A stretch of 64,000 nucleotides of DNA from Geobacillus subterraneus (GCF_001618685.1 NZ_CP014342.1:2232001-2296000), one strand, 5' to 3'. Numbered from the stretch's first letter, positions 44,767-56,932 are shown. Translations and numbers: made by a program. The notes: generated by a model from the letters alone, not told the origin.

Positions 44767-46239
44767 TTGTCGCAACTTGAAACACCATTGTTTACCGGAC
44801 TGCTGGAACACGCCAAAAAAGATCCGGTCCAATTTCACATTCCCGGCCATAAAAAAGGAGCCGGCATGGATCCGGAATTTCGCGCCTTCATCGGCGAAAA
44901 CGCCTTGGCGATCGATTTAATCAACATCAGCCCGCTCGATGATTTGCACCATCCGAAAGGGATGATTAAGCGGGCGCAAGAGCTCGCTGCTGAAGCGTTT
45001 GGCGCCGATTATACGTTTTTCTCGGTTCAAGGGACGAGCGGCGCGATTATGGCGATGGTCATGTCGGTCGCCGGACCGGGCGATAAAATCATTGTACCGC
45101 GCAACGTCCATAAATCAGTGATGTCGGCGATCGTGTTTTCCGGAGCCACGCCGATTTTTATCCATCCGGAAATCGATAAGGAGCTCGGCATTTCGCACGG
45201 CATTACGCCGCAGGCGGTGGAAAAAGCGCTTGAGCAGCACCCGGACGCCAAAGGAGTGCTCGTCATCAACCCGACGTACTTCGGCATTGCCGGCGACTTG
45301 AAAAAAATCGTCGAGATCGCCCACTCGTATAATGTTCCTGTACTCGTTGACGAAGCGCACGGAGTGCACATCCATTTTCACGAAGACTTGCCGCTCTCGG
45401 CGATGCAAGCCGGCGCCGATATGGCGGCGACAAGCGTTCATAAGCTCGGTGGATCGCTGACGCAAAGTTCGATTTTAAACGTGCGCGAAGGGCTCGTCTC
45501 GGCTAAACATGTACAGGCGATTTTAAGCATGTTAACGACGACGTCGACATCGTATTTGCTGCTTGCTTCGCTCGATGTCGCCCGCAAACAGCTGGCGACG
45601 AAAGGGCGGGAACTCATTGACAAGGCGATCCGCCTCGCCGACTGGACGCGGCGGCAAATCAACGAGATCCCGTATTTATATTGCGTCGGCGAGGAAATTC
45701 TAGGCACAGAGGCGACATACGACTACGATCCAACGAAGCTGATCATTTCTGTCAAAGAGCTCGGATTGACCGGCCATGATGTTGAGCAATGGCTCCGGGA
45801 AACGTACCACATCGAAGTGGAACTTTCCGACTTATATAACATTTTGTGCATCATCACCCCGGGTGATGGCGAGCGCGAGGCCAGCCTGCTCGTCGAGGCG
45901 CTCCGCCGCTTATCAGAGCAATTCAGCTACCAAGCTGAAAAAGGGGTGAAACCGAAAGTGCTGCTCCCGGACATCCCAGCGCTCGCCTTGACGCCGCGCG
46001 ATGCGTTTTATGCCGAAACGGAAATCGTGCCGTTTCACGAGTCGGCGGGCCGGATTATCGCCGAGTTTGTGATGGTGTACCCGCCGGGCATCCCGATTTT
46101 TATCCCGGGCGAGATCATTACGGAAGAAAACTTGAAGTACATCGAAACGAATTTGGCCGCCGGCCTTCCCGTTCAAGGCCCGGAAGATGATACGCTGCAA
46201 ACGTTGCGCGTGATTAAAGAATATAAACCGATTCGCTGA
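44767..46239 (+). CDS. speA: Arginine decarboxylase SpeA (Orn/Lys/Arg decarboxylase family)
   Basis: A fold-type I PLP enzyme of 490 residues. HIPGHKKG lies near residue 24, VQGTSGAIMAMVMSV near 95, DEAHGVHIHF near 195, and the PLP lysine in SVHKLGGSLTQSS near 228; a C-terminal Orn/Lys/Arg decarboxylase domain follows. The TTG start gives the 490-residue B. subtilis SpeA length; the GAGGTG site lies about 12 bases away. Arginine to agmatine for polyamines is expected from synteny with pdh and SR1; lysine remains possible. Confidence 0.92.
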   Translation: MSQLETPLFTGLLEHAKKDPVQFHIPGHKKGAGMDPEFRAFIGENALAIDLINISPLDDLHHPKGMIKRAQELAAEAFGADYTFFSVQGTSGAIMAMVMSVAGPGDKIIVPRNVHKSVMSAIVFSGATPIFIHPEIDKELGISHGITPQAVEKALEQHPDAKGVLVINPTYFGIAGDLKKIVEIAHSYNVPVLVDEAHGVHIHFHEDLPLSAMQAGADMAATSVHKLGGSLTQSSILNVREGLVSAKHVQAILSMLTTTSTSYLLLASLDVARKQLATKGRELIDKAIRLADWTRRQINEIPYLYCVGEEILGTEATYDYDPTKLIISVKELGLTGHDVEQWLRETYHIEVELSDLYNILCIITPGDGEREASLLVEALRRLSEQFSYQAEKGVKPKVLLPDIPALALTPRDAFYAETEIVPFHESAGRIIAEFVMVYPPGIPIFIPGEIITEENLKYIETNLAAGLPVQGPEDDTLQTLRVIKEYKPIR

Positions 46240-46241
46240 CC

Positions 46242-46277
46242 GCACAGGCTGGGCAAACACCGGCTTGTGCTTTTTTT
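46242..46277 (+). terminator. Terminator of speA
   Basis: GCACAGGC/GCTTGTGC stem, 13-base loop and seven T, directly after the stop. Confidence 0.85.
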
Positions 46278-46280
46278 GGG

Positions 46281-46321
46281 CAAAACAAACGGCGCACATG
46301 TGCCCCTTTCACATGTGCGCC
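46281..46321 (-). terminator. Terminator of the SR1 RNA
   Basis: Perfect 12-base arms GGCGCACATGTG / CACATGTGCGCC with a seven-base loop; minus-strand tail GTTTGTTTTG. Confidence 0.85.
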
Positions 46322-46353
46322 TATCCGTTCCTTCCCCCGTTTGTTTGACCGTC

Positions 46354-46479
46354 TTACTCTCTTTCTCCGCCTTCGTCGTCGTGTTCGCAGCAATCGCATT
46401 TTCCGTAAAGCGTTGTCACTTTTTCGTCTTCAAAATACGCAATCGTCGCTTCGCACGCTTGACATACGATCGTGCCCAT
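46354..46479 (-). CDS. sr1P: SR1P, GapA-binding small protein
   Basis: A 41-residue peptide MGTIVCQACEATIAYFEDEKVTTLYGKC with C6xxC9 and C28xCC31 cysteines, matching the SR1P family (B. subtilis YkzW, bound to GapA to promote GapA/RNase J1 interaction). AAAGGGG is seven bases upstream of the ATG. A longer frame upstream has no conservation. RNase J1 itself is encoded at 55230-56897. Confidence 0.9.
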   Translation of the reverse strand: MGTIVCQACEATIAYFEDEKVTTLYGKCDCCEHDDEGGERE

Positions 46480-46521
46480 CCCCAAAACCCCTTTATGATG
46501 ATAAATTTCGTTGTTGACTTT

Positions 46522-46550
46522 ATAATAATATATCATATTTTGATTGTCAA
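46522..46550 (-). promoter_or_regulatory. Promoter of SR1
   Basis: TTGACA (46545-46550) and TATTAT (46522-46527) with a 17-base spacer on the minus strand. In B. subtilis the SR1 promoter is repressed by CcpN and CcpA; no such operators were identified here. Confidence 0.75.
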
Positions 46551-46680
46551 CCCCTAATCTGTATGTCACATTTAAAAAAAGGATCACTTTTTCCATCCGC
46601 AAACTTTTTCGCCCTCGGCCGGAAAAACGTGGTACAATGAACATAAAGAGACAAAAGGTTGGTGAAAGGAGAGAGGAGAG

Positions 46681-47058
46681 TTGAACACGCGCCTGAAGCT
46701 GCCGGAAGGGAAAACGATTACAATCGAGGAAGCGAAACAGCTGCTCGAGCGCTACCGGACGGCGTTAAGCAAAACCGGGGAGCAGCTCGGCTGGGCGTAC
46801 GAACAGGCCGCTTTCCCGTATACGGTGCATGAACGCGAGGCTGTGCTATATTTGCAAGGGGACGGCCGTCTATACAAAGGAATGGCCATTTCGGTGCAAA
46901 CAGCCGGAGAAGAAACGTTCATTGATGTGGCGCTGCCGCCGGGAGCGACAAACGGGGATAAAGGGAAAGCGAATGAATTCAGCAAATGGCTGGCGAAAAC
47001 GCTTGGCGGTGAACTGCATTTGTTCAGCGGCCGAACGATGACATTTGGCGGCTTGTAA
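46681..47058 (+). CDS. DUF1885 family protein
   Basis: A 125-residue soluble protein whose frame opens with TTG (MNTRLKLPEGKTITIEEAKQLLERYRTAL) and has the DUF1885 layout: a beta-strand region, KTGEQLGWAYEQAAFPY and a C-terminal LAKTLGGELHLFSGRTMTF. GGAGAGAGGAGAG directly precedes the start. Function unknown; known only in Bacillaceae. It has its own terminator, and a TACAAT lies 55 bases upstream. Confidence 0.85.
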   Translation: MNTRLKLPEGKTITIEEAKQLLERYRTALSKTGEQLGWAYEQAAFPYTVHEREAVLYLQGDGRLYKGMAISVQTAGEETFIDVALPPGATNGDKGKANEFSKWLAKTLGGELHLFSGRTMTFGGL

Positions 47059-47059
47059 A

Positions 47060-47085
47060 CAGCGGGTGTTCAACCGCTGTTTTTT
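47060..47085 (+). terminator. Terminator of the DUF1885 gene
   Basis: CAGCGG/CCGCTG with an eight-base loop and six T, overlapping the end of the stop region. Confidence 0.8.
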
Positions 47086-47183
47086 ATGGCTCCAAAGACG
47101 GATAGAGAAGCGGCAACCGGACTTGCCTCGCTGAAAGGGGAACGCCGGAATCCTTGGCTCAAGCCGCGGATAAGCGGGGTGAG

Positions 47184-47426
47184 TCAATGGACGGCTTGCC
47201 AAATGAAATGCTGGCCGGCAAAATAAACAGCTGCCGTTACGACCGTCGTCAGCGCTGCCTTCCGCGTTGCCAAGCCGAGCTGGCGCGCCAGCAAAAACGC
47301 GATGTACATAAAGACGCACAACATCAGCCCACGGAAAAACAGCCGATCCCGCCCTGACAACCACTCGATTAATGAAAAACTGCTCCAAATCATCATCTGC
47401 AGCAAAAAGGCAACATACGCTTTCAT
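47184..47426 (-). CDS. Small membrane protein of unknown function
   Basis: An 80-residue protein with a hydrophobic N-terminus (MKAYVAFLLQMMIWSSFSLIEWL) and a second hydrophobic region (GLMLCVFMYIAFLLA), possibly a third (AALTTVVTAAVYFAGQHFIW). No family recognised. GGGAG precedes the ATG by 11 bases. Isolated between the DUF1885 gene and the pdh operon, opposite the former. Confidence 0.6.
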   Translation of the reverse strand: MKAYVAFLLQMMIWSSFSLIEWLSGRDRLFFRGLMLCVFMYIAFLLARQLGLATRKAALTTVVTAAVYFAGQHFIWQAVH

Positions 47427-47594
47427 TTTGACCCCATCTCCCGCTTTTCTTTACCATAACGATATGAAACAACAGCGGAAAATAGTATGGGAAGTTGGAC
47501 AAGAAATGGATGATCATCCGCTTTGGTGGGGGCATAAACAAACAAAAACCGTCCCTCTTCGGCCAGCCGTTACTCCGAAACGGCCATCTCAATA

Positions 47595-47636
47595 TAAAAA
47601 GCGACCGGATGAAGTCCGCGCTTCAATCCGGTCGCA
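47595..47636 (-). terminator. Terminator of the pdhABCD operon
   Basis: GCGACCGGAT/ATCCGGTCGC arms with inner GAAG/CTTC, followed by TTTTTATATT on the minus strand. Confidence 0.9.
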
Positions 47637-47642
47637 TTGCCG

Positions 47643-49055
47643 TTACTTCGCAATGATATGAATCGGTGTGCCAAGCGCCACCTCGGCCGCTTCCATGGCG
47701 ATTTCCCCAAGCGTCGGATGGGCATGGATCGTCAATGCGATGTCTTCTGCCGTCATGCCGGCTTCAATGGCCAATCCCAGCTCGGCGATCATATCGGATG
47801 CGCTCGGACCGATGATTTGCGCTCCGATGACGACGCCGTCTTCTTTGCGGACGACAAGCTTCAGGAAGCCGTCCGTGTCGTTTAACGCCAAGGCGCGGCC
47901 ATTGGCGGCAAACGGAAACTTCGCCGCGATGACATCGATGCCTTCATCTTTCGCCTGCTGCTCAAAGTAGCCAACCGAAGCGCATTCCGGATCGGAGAAA
48001 ACGACCGCCGGAATGGCGACATAATCAACGACGGACGGATGGCCGGCGATGGCTTCGGCCGCTACTTTCCCTTCATACGATGCCTTATGGGCAAGCGCTG
48101 GCCCCGGCACGATGTCGCCGATGGCGAAAATGTTCGGGACGCTTGTGCGGCATTGTTGATCCACTTCAATTAAGCCGCGGTCCGTCATTTTAATGCCGAT
48201 TTGTTCAAGGCCGAGCTCGTCGGTGTTCGGCCGGCGGCCGACCGTCACAAGCACGTAGTCAGCGTCAACGGTTTTCGTTTCACCGTTGGCTTCGTACGTG
48301 ACGGTAACGCCATCTGCGCGCTCTTCGGCACCTTTTGCGAGCGCATTCGTTACCACTTCGACGCCTTTTTTCTTTAGGCGGCGTTTAATGATGGCCGCCA
48401 TTTGCTTTTCAAAACCGGATAAGATTTCGCCGGCCCCTTCTAAAATCGTCACTTTCGTTCCGAAGTTGGCGTAAGCTGTACCAAGCTCGATGCCGATGTA
48501 GCCGCCGCCGATGACGACGAGCGATTTCGGAATTTCCCCGAGGCTGAGCGCTCCGGTCGAGTCGAGAATGCGGTTAGAAAACTTGAAGTTCGGCAGCTCA
48601 ATCGGGCGCGAACCGGTGGCGATAATAGCGTTTTTAAACGTGTACGTCTGCGCGCTGTCGCCGTTGACGACACGCACCGTGTTCGCATCGACGAAATAGG
48701 CTTCCCCTTTGACAATCTCCACTTTGTTTCCTTTTAACAGCCCTTCAACGCCGCCCGTCAACTTTTTGACGACGCTTGCCTTCCATTCCTGCACTTTTGA
48801 GAAGTCTACCGTGACGTTTTCTGCCTTAATGCCTATCTCCTCGGAATGTTTCGCCTGCTCATAGCGATGGCTGGCCGAGATGAGCGCTTTCGACGGGATG
48901 CAGCCGACATTTAAGCAGACGCCGCCTAAATTCCCTTTTTCAACAATCGTCACTTTTTGGCCGAGCTGTGCGGCGCGGATGGCGGCGACATAGCCGCCAG
49001 GGCCGGCGCCGACGACGAGCGTTTCCGTTTCAATTGCAAAATCGCCAACTACCAT
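47643..49055 (-). CDS. pdhD: Dihydrolipoyl dehydrogenase (E3) of the pyruvate dehydrogenase complex
   Basis: A 470-residue FAD disulfide oxidoreductase. FAD motif [19 protein letters not shown] (about 13-31), redox-active CLNVGC (about 47-52), NAD motif [19 protein letters not shown] near 180 and a C-terminal His-Glu pair (HAHPTLGE). It reoxidises dihydrolipoamide of E2. The frame begins four bases before pdhC ends. The same protein probably also serves the oxoglutarate complex. Confidence 0.98.
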   Translation of the reverse strand: MVVGDFAIETETLVVGAGPGGYVAAIRAAQLGQKVTIVEKGNLGGVCLNVGCIPSKALISASHRYEQAKHSEEIGIKAENVTVDFSKVQEWKASVVKKLTGGVEGLLKGNKVEIVKGEAYFVDANTVRVVNGDSAQTYTFKNAIIATGSRPIELPNFKFSNRILDSTGALSLGEIPKSLVVIGGGYIGIELGTAYANFGTKVTILEGAGEILSGFEKQMAAIIKRRLKKKGVEVVTNALAKGAEERADGVTVTYEANGETKTVDADYVLVTVGRRPNTDELGLEQIGIKMTDRGLIEVDQQCRTSVPNIFAIGDIVPGPALAHKASYEGKVAAEAIAGHPSVVDYVAIPAVVFSDPECASVGYFEQQAKDEGIDVIAAKFPFAANGRALALNDTDGFLKLVVRKEDGVVIGAQIIGPSASDMIAELGLAIEAGMTAEDIALTIHAHPTLGEIAMEAAEVALGTPIHIIAK

Positions 49056-49059
49056 CGTT

Positions 49060-50424
<1,365 letters not shown>

Positions 50425-50427
50425 CTA

Positions 50428-51405
50428 TTAGAAGTTCATCACTTTCTTCGCCGTTTCCATGACATCTTTAAAGTTCGGCAGCCACACCGATTCCGCTTGG
50501 GCGAACGGATACACGGTATCCGGCGCGGCAACGCGGAGCACCGGCGCCTCGAGGCTTAAAATGGCCCGTTCGTTAATTTCAGCAACGACGTTGGCGGCGA
50601 TGCCAGCCTGCCGCTGCGCTTCTTGAACGACGATGGCGCGGCCTGTTTTCTCCACCGAGCCGATAATCGTTTCGATATCGAGCGGCTGCACGGTGCGCAA
50701 GTCGACGACTTCGGCAGAAATGCCTTCCTTCTCTAATTCTGCCGCCGCTTTTAACGATTCATGCACCATGGCGCCGTAAGCGATGATCGTGATGTCTTTT
50801 CCTTCACGCTTCACGTCCGCTTTGCCGATCGGAATCGTGTACTCCCCTTCCGGCACTTCTTGGCGGAACGAGCGGTACAGCTTCAAATGTTCAAGGAAAA
50901 TGACCGGATCGTTGTCGCGGATCGCCGAAATGAGCAGCCCTTTGGCGTCATACGGCGTCGACGGAATCACGACCTTCAGCCCTGGCTGCTGGGCGACAAG
51001 CCCTTCTAGGCTGTCCGAGTGCAATTCCGGCGTATGGACGCCGCCGCCAAACGGTGAGCGGACCGTAATCGGCATATGGTAGCGGCCGCCGGTGCGATAG
51101 CGAATGCGCGCCATTTGTCCGGAAATCGAATCCATCACTTCGTAAACGAAGCCAAAAAACTGGATTTCCGGCACCGGACGAAATCCTTGCAGCGCCAAGC
51201 CGATTGCCAAACCGCCGATTCCCGATTCGGCCAGCGGCGTGTCAAACACGCGCTCTTCACCGAATTCGGCTTGCAGCCCTTCGGTCGCCCGGAATACGCC
51301 GCCGTTGACCCCAACGTCTTCCCCGAAAACAAGCACGTTCGGATCGTTTTTCAACTCGATGCGCAGCGCATCGGTGATCGCTTGAACCATTGTCATTTGC
51401 GCCAT
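50428..51405 (-). CDS. pdhB: Pyruvate dehydrogenase E1 beta subunit
   Basis: A 325-residue transketolase-type beta chain ([32 protein letters not shown]) with the FGEDVG active-site region near 27 and the transketolase C-terminal domain ([17 protein letters not shown]). It forms the alpha2beta2 E1 with PdhA. It begins four bases after pdhA ends, 72 bases before pdhC. Complete, no defect. Confidence 0.98.
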   Translation of the reverse strand: MAQMTMVQAITDALRIELKNDPNVLVFGEDVGVNGGVFRATEGLQAEFGEERVFDTPLAESGIGGLAIGLALQGFRPVPEIQFFGFVYEVMDSISGQMARIRYRTGGRYHMPITVRSPFGGGVHTPELHSDSLEGLVAQQPGLKVVIPSTPYDAKGLLISAIRDNDPVIFLEHLKLYRSFRQEVPEGEYTIPIGKADVKREGKDITIIAYGAMVHESLKAAAELEKEGISAEVVDLRTVQPLDIETIIGSVEKTGRAIVVQEAQRQAGIAANVVAEINERAILSLEAPVLRVAAPDTVYPFAQAESVWLPNFKDVMETAKKVMNF

Positions 51406-51408
51406 GGC

Positions 51409-52536
<1,128 letters not shown>

Positions 52537-52709
52537 TCATCAAAATTTGGAAACCAGGCTACATTCACCCATATACTATTAATGTACCCAAAATGAAGAA
52601 GAAATAAAAAATGGCCACCGTCCGGGGCAACGGCAAACAAATAAAACACCAAAAATCTGTATTATTGTTTTTCCTCTTTAAATTAGTACAATGCCCATTC
52701 ACAAACTTT

Positions 52710-52738
52710 AGTTTACACTTTATTTTCAGAGCCGTCAA
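52710..52738 (-). promoter_or_regulatory. Probable promoter of pdhABCD
   Basis: TTGACG (52733-52738) and TAAACT (52710-52715) with a 17-base spacer, reading to pdhA. Confidence 0.65.
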
Positions 52739-52898
52739 CATCTTTGATTTTCCCTGCTTTCTTTATCACTACTAAGGATAAATTTGGAATACGGAGGCTG
52801 ACGTTATAAAACTGTTATATTACATCTTCAACAATCTGTATTAATCCTGTTTTATATTTTTGGAAAAATATAAATCATATTGCCATCTTTCTTATTGT

Positions 52899-52912
52899 TG
52901 AGAGCGTTTTCT
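52899..52912. promoter_or_regulatory. Candidate catabolite-responsive element (CcpA site)
   Basis: TGAGAGCGTTTTCT matches the TGWAARCGYTWNCW consensus with one mismatch. It lies about 160 bases upstream of the pdh promoter -35 box and 133 bases before def. Control by CcpA is inference. Confidence 0.45.
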
Positions 52913-53044
52913 AAATTTAAACCTTCTTTTTCTTTATTCCTCAATAATATATCTAGGCAACCGCGTTTTCATTTACGGAAGCCGGGCATTTTTGTTAGAC
53001 TAACATGTAGACAGCGATGCCAAAGACAGGGAGTGAAAAAGCGG

Positions 53045-53599
53045 ATGATTACGATGAAAGATATTATTAAAGAAGGGCATCCGACGCTGCGGAAAGTCGC
53101 CGAACCAGTTCCGCTGCCGCCTTCAGAGGAGGATAAGCGCATTTTGCAAAGCTTGCTTGATTATGTCAAAATGAGCCAAGATCCGGAGCTGGCGGCTAAG
53201 TACGGGCTGCGGCCCGGCATCGGACTCGCTGCCCCGCAAATTAACGTATCAAAACGGATGATCGCCGTCCATGTGACTGACGAAAACGGAACGTTATACA
53301 GCTATGCCTTGTTCAATCCAAAAATCGTCAGCCACTCCGTACAGCAATGTTATTTGACGACCGGGGAAGGCTGCCTGTCGGTCGACCGCGATGTGCCGGG
53401 ATATGTGCCGCGCTATAGCCGCATCACCGTCACCGGCACGACGATCGACGGCGAAGAAGTCACCTTGCGCCTGAAAGGACTGCCATCCATCGTCTTCCAA
53501 CATGAAATTGACCATTTAAACGGCATTATGTTCTACGACCATATTAATCCATCGGATCCCTTTAGCGTTCCGGACGGGGCGGTTCCGATCGGTCGGTAG
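53045..53599 (+). CDS. def: Peptide deformylase
   Basis: A 184-residue iron/zinc metalloprotease that removes the formyl group from nascent proteins. Motifs GIGLAAPQ (about 60), EGCLS (about 111) and QHEIDHLNG (about 155) are all intact; the size and insert place it with Bacillus type-2 deformylase (YkrB). The ATG has GGGAG upstream. Divergent from pdhA. Confidence 0.97.
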   Translation: MITMKDIIKEGHPTLRKVAEPVPLPPSEEDKRILQSLLDYVKMSQDPELAAKYGLRPGIGLAAPQINVSKRMIAVHVTDENGTLYSYALFNPKIVSHSVQQCYLTTGEGCLSVDRDVPGYVPRYSRITVTGTTIDGEEVTLRLKGLPSIVFQHEIDHLNGIMFYDHINPSDPFSVPDGAVPIGR

Positions 53600-53601
53600 C
53601 A

Positions 53602-53634
53602 ACGGCCGGGGGCTAGAGGAGCGGCCGTTTCCTG
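53602..53634 (+). terminator. Possible weak terminator after def
   Basis: AACGGCC/GGCCGTT with a long loop, tail TTCC only. Confidence 0.4.
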
Positions 53635-53740
53635 CCAAGTGAGTGATTTCCTACATGAAGAAATGGTGTTCTCCACCGTACCTAACAACGGTTGCATGAA
53701 GGGAAACATTTCCGGGCGGCAGCTGACGTGTCTCACAAAC

Positions 53741-53778
53741 AAAAGGCGGTCCCGCTGGATGAGCGGAGGCCGCTTTTT
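53741..53778 (-). terminator. Terminator of the HAD phosphatase gene
   Basis: AAAGCGG...CCGC-type double stem with an inner CCGCT/AGCGG, ending in TTTTG on the minus strand. Confidence 0.75.
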
Positions 53779-54554
53779 TATGGAAGCAATTGCAATTGCT
53801 TCAGCCCGTACCATATCCCTTCCTCGCCGACCGGTTTCGTAACAAAGTCAGCGACCCGTTTTACTTCCTCATGGGCGTTGCCCATCGCCACCCCGGTTCC
53901 GACGAACGACAGCATTTCGATGTCATTTAATCCGTCGCCGAACGCATACACATCCTCTTTGCCAATCCCGAGCTTCTCGATCATAAAACGGATGCCTTCC
54001 GCCTTTGAGCCGCCCGCCGGCAGCACGTCCGTCGATACATCGTGCCAGCGGACGAAGCGGAACTCCGGATAGTTGCGCACATATGGCGCCTCTTCTTCCG
54101 CGCGGCAAAACAACAGCGCTTGATAAATGTCTTTGTTTTCGTAATACAACGGGTCAACGGGCGGATGGGCGAATTTCAGGCTCTCCATGCTGACGTGAAT
54201 GTGCGGATGATCGTCGACGCTCGCTCTCATTTGCTCGGCGTCCATAAAGACGAGCGGGTGGCCGTTTTGGTGGGCCTCTTCCGTCAGCGCCCTCACTTTC
54301 TCGCGGCGGAGCGGCTGTTTATACAGCACGTTCCCTTCAAAGACGACGTATTGTCCGTTAAAGCTGACGAACGAATCGATGCCAAGCTGGCGGCGCACAT
54401 GTTCAAACATAAACGGCGCCCGCCCGGTGGCGATGGCCACATAGACGCCGGCCGTTTTCAACTGGCGGATCGCTTCAATGGTTGACGGCGGCAGCTGTTT
54501 TTGCTCGTCAAGCAGCGTGCCATCGATGTCGAAAAACACGATTTTTCTGCCCAC
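53778..54554 (-). CDS. Cof-type HAD-IIB phosphatase (YkrA-like)
   Basis: A 258-residue HAD hydrolase. Motif I is FFDIDGTLL (nucleophile and acid aspartates about residues 8 and 10), motif II IATGR, motif III Lys in GGSKAEGI, and motif IV GDGLNDIEML; a cap domain of the IIB type lies between 80 and 185. Substrates of this family are sugar phosphates or FMN. GTG with GGGGAAGAG upstream is the start. Confidence 0.9.
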   Translation of the reverse strand: MGRKIVFFDIDGTLLDEQKQLPPSTIEAIRQLKTAGVYVAIATGRAPFMFEHVRRQLGIDSFVSFNGQYVVFEGNVLYKQPLRREKVRALTEEAHQNGHPLVFMDAEQMRASVDDHPHIHVSMESLKFAHPPVDPLYYENKDIYQALLFCRAEEEAPYVRNYPEFRFVRWHDVSTDVLPAGGSKAEGIRFMIEKLGIGKEDVYAFGDGLNDIEMLSFVGTGVAMGNAHEEVKRVADFVTKPVGEEGIWYGLKQLQLLP

Positions 54555-54744
54555 ATTCTCTTCCCCTTGCCAAAAATAAATTCATTGTCTACCGTACTGA
54601 AAAACAAGCTGAATGTCAACCAAAACGCCACGATCCGTTCCATTTTTACCCATGAAAAACAAGCCTTCGCCTACATATCATATATAATAGAACATTTACT
54701 TTCGTCGCAAAATGAGTACAATAAAAAGTAAGGAGTGATGAAAA
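54555..54744 (+). promoter_or_regulatory. Promoter region of the 23-residue peptide gene
   Basis: Contains two possible -10 boxes on the plus strand, TATAAT near 54685 and TACAAT near 54717, the latter with TTTACT about 16 bases upstream. No gene of its own. Confidence 0.4.
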
Positions 54745-54816
54745 ATGTTGAAAAAGCTGAAAAAAAAGCTGCTTCAACAATGGAAAGATTTGCTCCGAAA
54801 AAAGTTGATCGCCTAA
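54745..54816 (+). CDS. 23-residue cationic amphipathic peptide
   Basis: The frame MLKKLKKKLLQQWKDLLRKK-LIA has eight lysines and an arginine against one aspartate and would form an amphipathic helix. AAGGAG precedes the ATG by nine bases, and a clear terminator follows the stop by 13 bases, so a compact single-gene unit. Another frame starting seven bases earlier has a site too close to the start. I do not recognise it. Confidence 0.55.
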   Translation: MLKKLKKKLLQQWKDLLRKKLIA

Positions 54817-54829
54817 CCGTTACAACGAC

Positions 54830-54855
54830 AGCCCTTCCGTACGAAGGGCTTCTTT
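54830..54855 (+). terminator. Terminator after the 23-residue peptide gene
   Basis: AGCCCTTC/GAAGGGCT with a five-base loop, followed by TCTTT. Confidence 0.7.
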
Positions 54856-55017
54856 CCCACTTTGGCGAATGAAACGGTCAAAACTCGTCAAAGATGGTAC
54901 ATATCGTCGGCACATCTCCCGCCTGTTTTTTGCTGTTGGCAATAAAAAACATGAAAACGAGGATGAATTCCTATATAATAAAAAAGCAATCATTGTACGA
55001 TAAGGAGAGATTTCGCG

Positions 55018-55233
55018 ATGATTTTCAAAGTGTTTTACCAAGAAAATGCGGACGAAGTGCCCGTGAGAGAAAAAACGAAAACGCTCTACATCGAAGCAGA
55101 ATCAGAGCGGGACGTACGCCGAAAACTGCAAGATCGTCCGATCAATATCGAGTATATTCAGCCGTTAGAGGGGGCGCATCTGGAGTACGAAAAGCGAAGC
55201 GCTAACTTTCAAGTATTGGAGACTTCATCATGA
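55018..55233 (+). CDS. rpoY: RNA polymerase epsilon subunit RpoY
   Basis: A 71-residue protein ([38 protein letters not shown]) of the DUF1447 family, the small epsilon subunit of Firmicutes RNA polymerase. AAGGAG lies 12 bases before the ATG. It is coupled to rnjA by an ATGA overlap, as in B. subtilis (ykzG-rnjA). Confidence 0.95.
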   Translation: MIFKVFYQENADEVPVREKTKTLYIEAESERDVRRKLQDRPINIEYIQPLEGAHLEYEKRSANFQVLETSS

Positions 55234-56897
55234 AACTATTAACAGATCAACAAGTTGGCGTTTTTGCCCTCGGCGGACTCGGTGAAATCGGGAAGAATAC
55301 ATACGGCGTACAATTTCAGGACGAAATTATTGTGATCGACGCGGGCATTAAATTTCCGGAAGACGAACTGCTCGGCATCGACTACGTCATCCCGGACTAT
55401 TCGTATTTAGTGAAGCATGCGGAAAAAGTGAAAGGGCTGTTCATTACCCACGGGCATGAAGATCATATCGGCGGCATTCCGTACTTGCTCCGGCAGGTGA
55501 ACATCCCCATTTACGGCGGCAAACTGGCGCTCGGGCTCATTCGCAACAAACTCGAAGAACACGGATTGCTTCGCCAAGCTAAGCTCATTGAAATTCGCGA
55601 AGACGATGTCATCCGTTTTCAAAAAACAGCGGTCACCTTTTTCCGGACGACGCACAGCATTCCGGACAGCTACGGCATCGTCGTCAAAACGCCAGTCGGG
55701 CAAATCGTCCATACCGGAGACTTTAAATTCGACTTTACGCCGGTCGGCGAACCAGCCAATTTGACGAAAATGGCTGAAATCGGGAAAGAAGGCGTCCTTT
55801 GCCTGCTTTCAGACAGCACGAACAGCGAAATTCCGCATTTCACGATGTCAGAGCGGCGCGTCGGCGAAAGCATTCACGACATTTTCCGCAAAGTGGACGG
55901 ACGGATTATTTTTGCGACGTTTGCCTCCAACATCCACCGGCTTCAGCAAGTGACGGAAGCCGCAGTCGCCAACAACCGGAAAATCGCCGTCTTTGGCCGC
56001 AGCATGGAAGCGGCCATTGAAATCGGCCAAGATCTCGGCTACATTAAATGTCCGAAAGGCACGTTCGTCGATGCAAACGAAATCAACCGACTGCCGGCGA
56101 ATCGGGTGACGATTTTATGCACCGGCAGCCAAGGTGAACCGATGGCCGCCTTGTCGCGCATCGCCAACGGCACGCACCGGCAAATTCAAATCATCCCGGG
56201 TGACACCGTCGTCTTTTCTTCATCGCCGATTCCGGGCAACACGGTGAGCGTCAACCGAACGATCAACATGCTGTACCGGGCCGGCGCCGAAGTGATCCAC
56301 GGCCCGCTCAGCGACATCCACACGTCCGGGCACGGCGGACAGGAAGAACAAAAGCTGATGATCCGGCTTATGAAGCCAAAATATTTTATGCCGATCCACG
56401 GCGAATACCGGATGCAAAAAATGCACGCCAAGCTCGCCATCGACTGCGGCGTGCCGGAGGAAAACTGCTTTATTATGGATAACGGCGAAGTGCTCGGCAT
56501 CAGCGACAGCGAAGCGCGCATCGTCGGCAAAATTCCGTCCGGCTCGGTTTACATCGACGGCAGCGGGGTCGGCGACATCGGCAACATCGTCTTGCGCGAC
56601 CGCCGCATTTTGTCGGAGGAAGGGCTCGTGATCGTTGTCGTCAGCATCAACATGAAAGAGTTCAAAATCGCTGCCGGGCCTGATATTATCTCCCGCGGCT
56701 TCGTCTACATGCGCGAGTCGGGCGATTTGATCAGCGAGGCGCAGGCGCTCATCGCCAAACATCTCGAAAAAGTGCTTGAGCGAAAAACGAATCAATGGTC
56801 AGAAATTAAAAATGAAATTACTGAAACGCTCGCCCCGTTCTTGTACGAACGGACGAAACGGCGGCCGATGATCTTGCCGATCATCATGGAGATTTAA
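55230..56897 (+). CDS. rnjA: Ribonuclease J1
   Basis: A 555-residue metallo-beta-lactamase/beta-CASP RNase with both endo- and 5'-exonuclease activity. Zinc site HGHEDHIGG at about 74-82, HTGDFKFD near 162, beta-CASP domain 200-350 and PIHGEYRM motif. The C-terminal dimerisation domain is present. Key enzyme of mRNA decay; its partner SR1P/GapA link is encoded at 46354. Confidence 0.98.
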   Translation: MKLLTDQQVGVFALGGLGEIGKNTYGVQFQDEIIVIDAGIKFPEDELLGIDYVIPDYSYLVKHAEKVKGLFITHGHEDHIGGIPYLLRQVNIPIYGGKLALGLIRNKLEEHGLLRQAKLIEIREDDVIRFQKTAVTFFRTTHSIPDSYGIVVKTPVGQIVHTGDFKFDFTPVGEPANLTKMAEIGKEGVLCLLSDSTNSEIPHFTMSERRVGESIHDIFRKVDGRIIFATFASNIHRLQQVTEAAVANNRKIAVFGRSMEAAIEIGQDLGYIKCPKGTFVDANEINRLPANRVTILCTGSQGEPMAALSRIANGTHRQIQIIPGDTVVFSSSPIPGNTVSVNRTINMLYRAGAEVIHGPLSDIHTSGHGGQEEQKLMIRLMKPKYFMPIHGEYRMQKMHAKLAIDCGVPEENCFIMDNGEVLGISDSEARIVGKIPSGSVYIDGSGVGDIGNIVLRDRRILSEEGLVIVVVSINMKEFKIAAGPDIISRGFVYMRESGDLISEAQALIAKHLEKVLERKTNQWSEIKNEITETLAPFLYERTKRRPMILPIIMEI

Positions 56898-56898
56898 C

Positions 56899-56932
56899 AA
56901 AAAAAGGGGGCTTTCGCAAAGTCCCCCTTTTT
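56899..56932 (+). terminator. Terminator of rpoY-rnjA
   Basis: GGGGG/CCCCC core with CTTTCGCAAAG loop stem and TTTTT; directly after the rnjA stop. Confidence 0.85.

Larger units (their letters stand above)
46281..46515 (-). ncRNA. SR1-type dual-function small RNA (SR1P-encoding)
   Basis: From the predicted transcription start after the promoter at 46522-46550 to the terminator at 46281, the transcript would be roughly 230 bases and contains the SR1P frame. In B. subtilis SR1 lies at the same place beside speA, base-pairs with ahrC mRNA and encodes SR1P. The boundaries here are predicted. Confidence 0.75.

Noticed and set aside
47464-47661. Plus-strand 65-codon frame starting MKQQRKIVWEVGQEMDDHPLW
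   Set aside because: No ribosome binding site, and its second half overlaps the pdh terminator and the end of pdhD in antisense.
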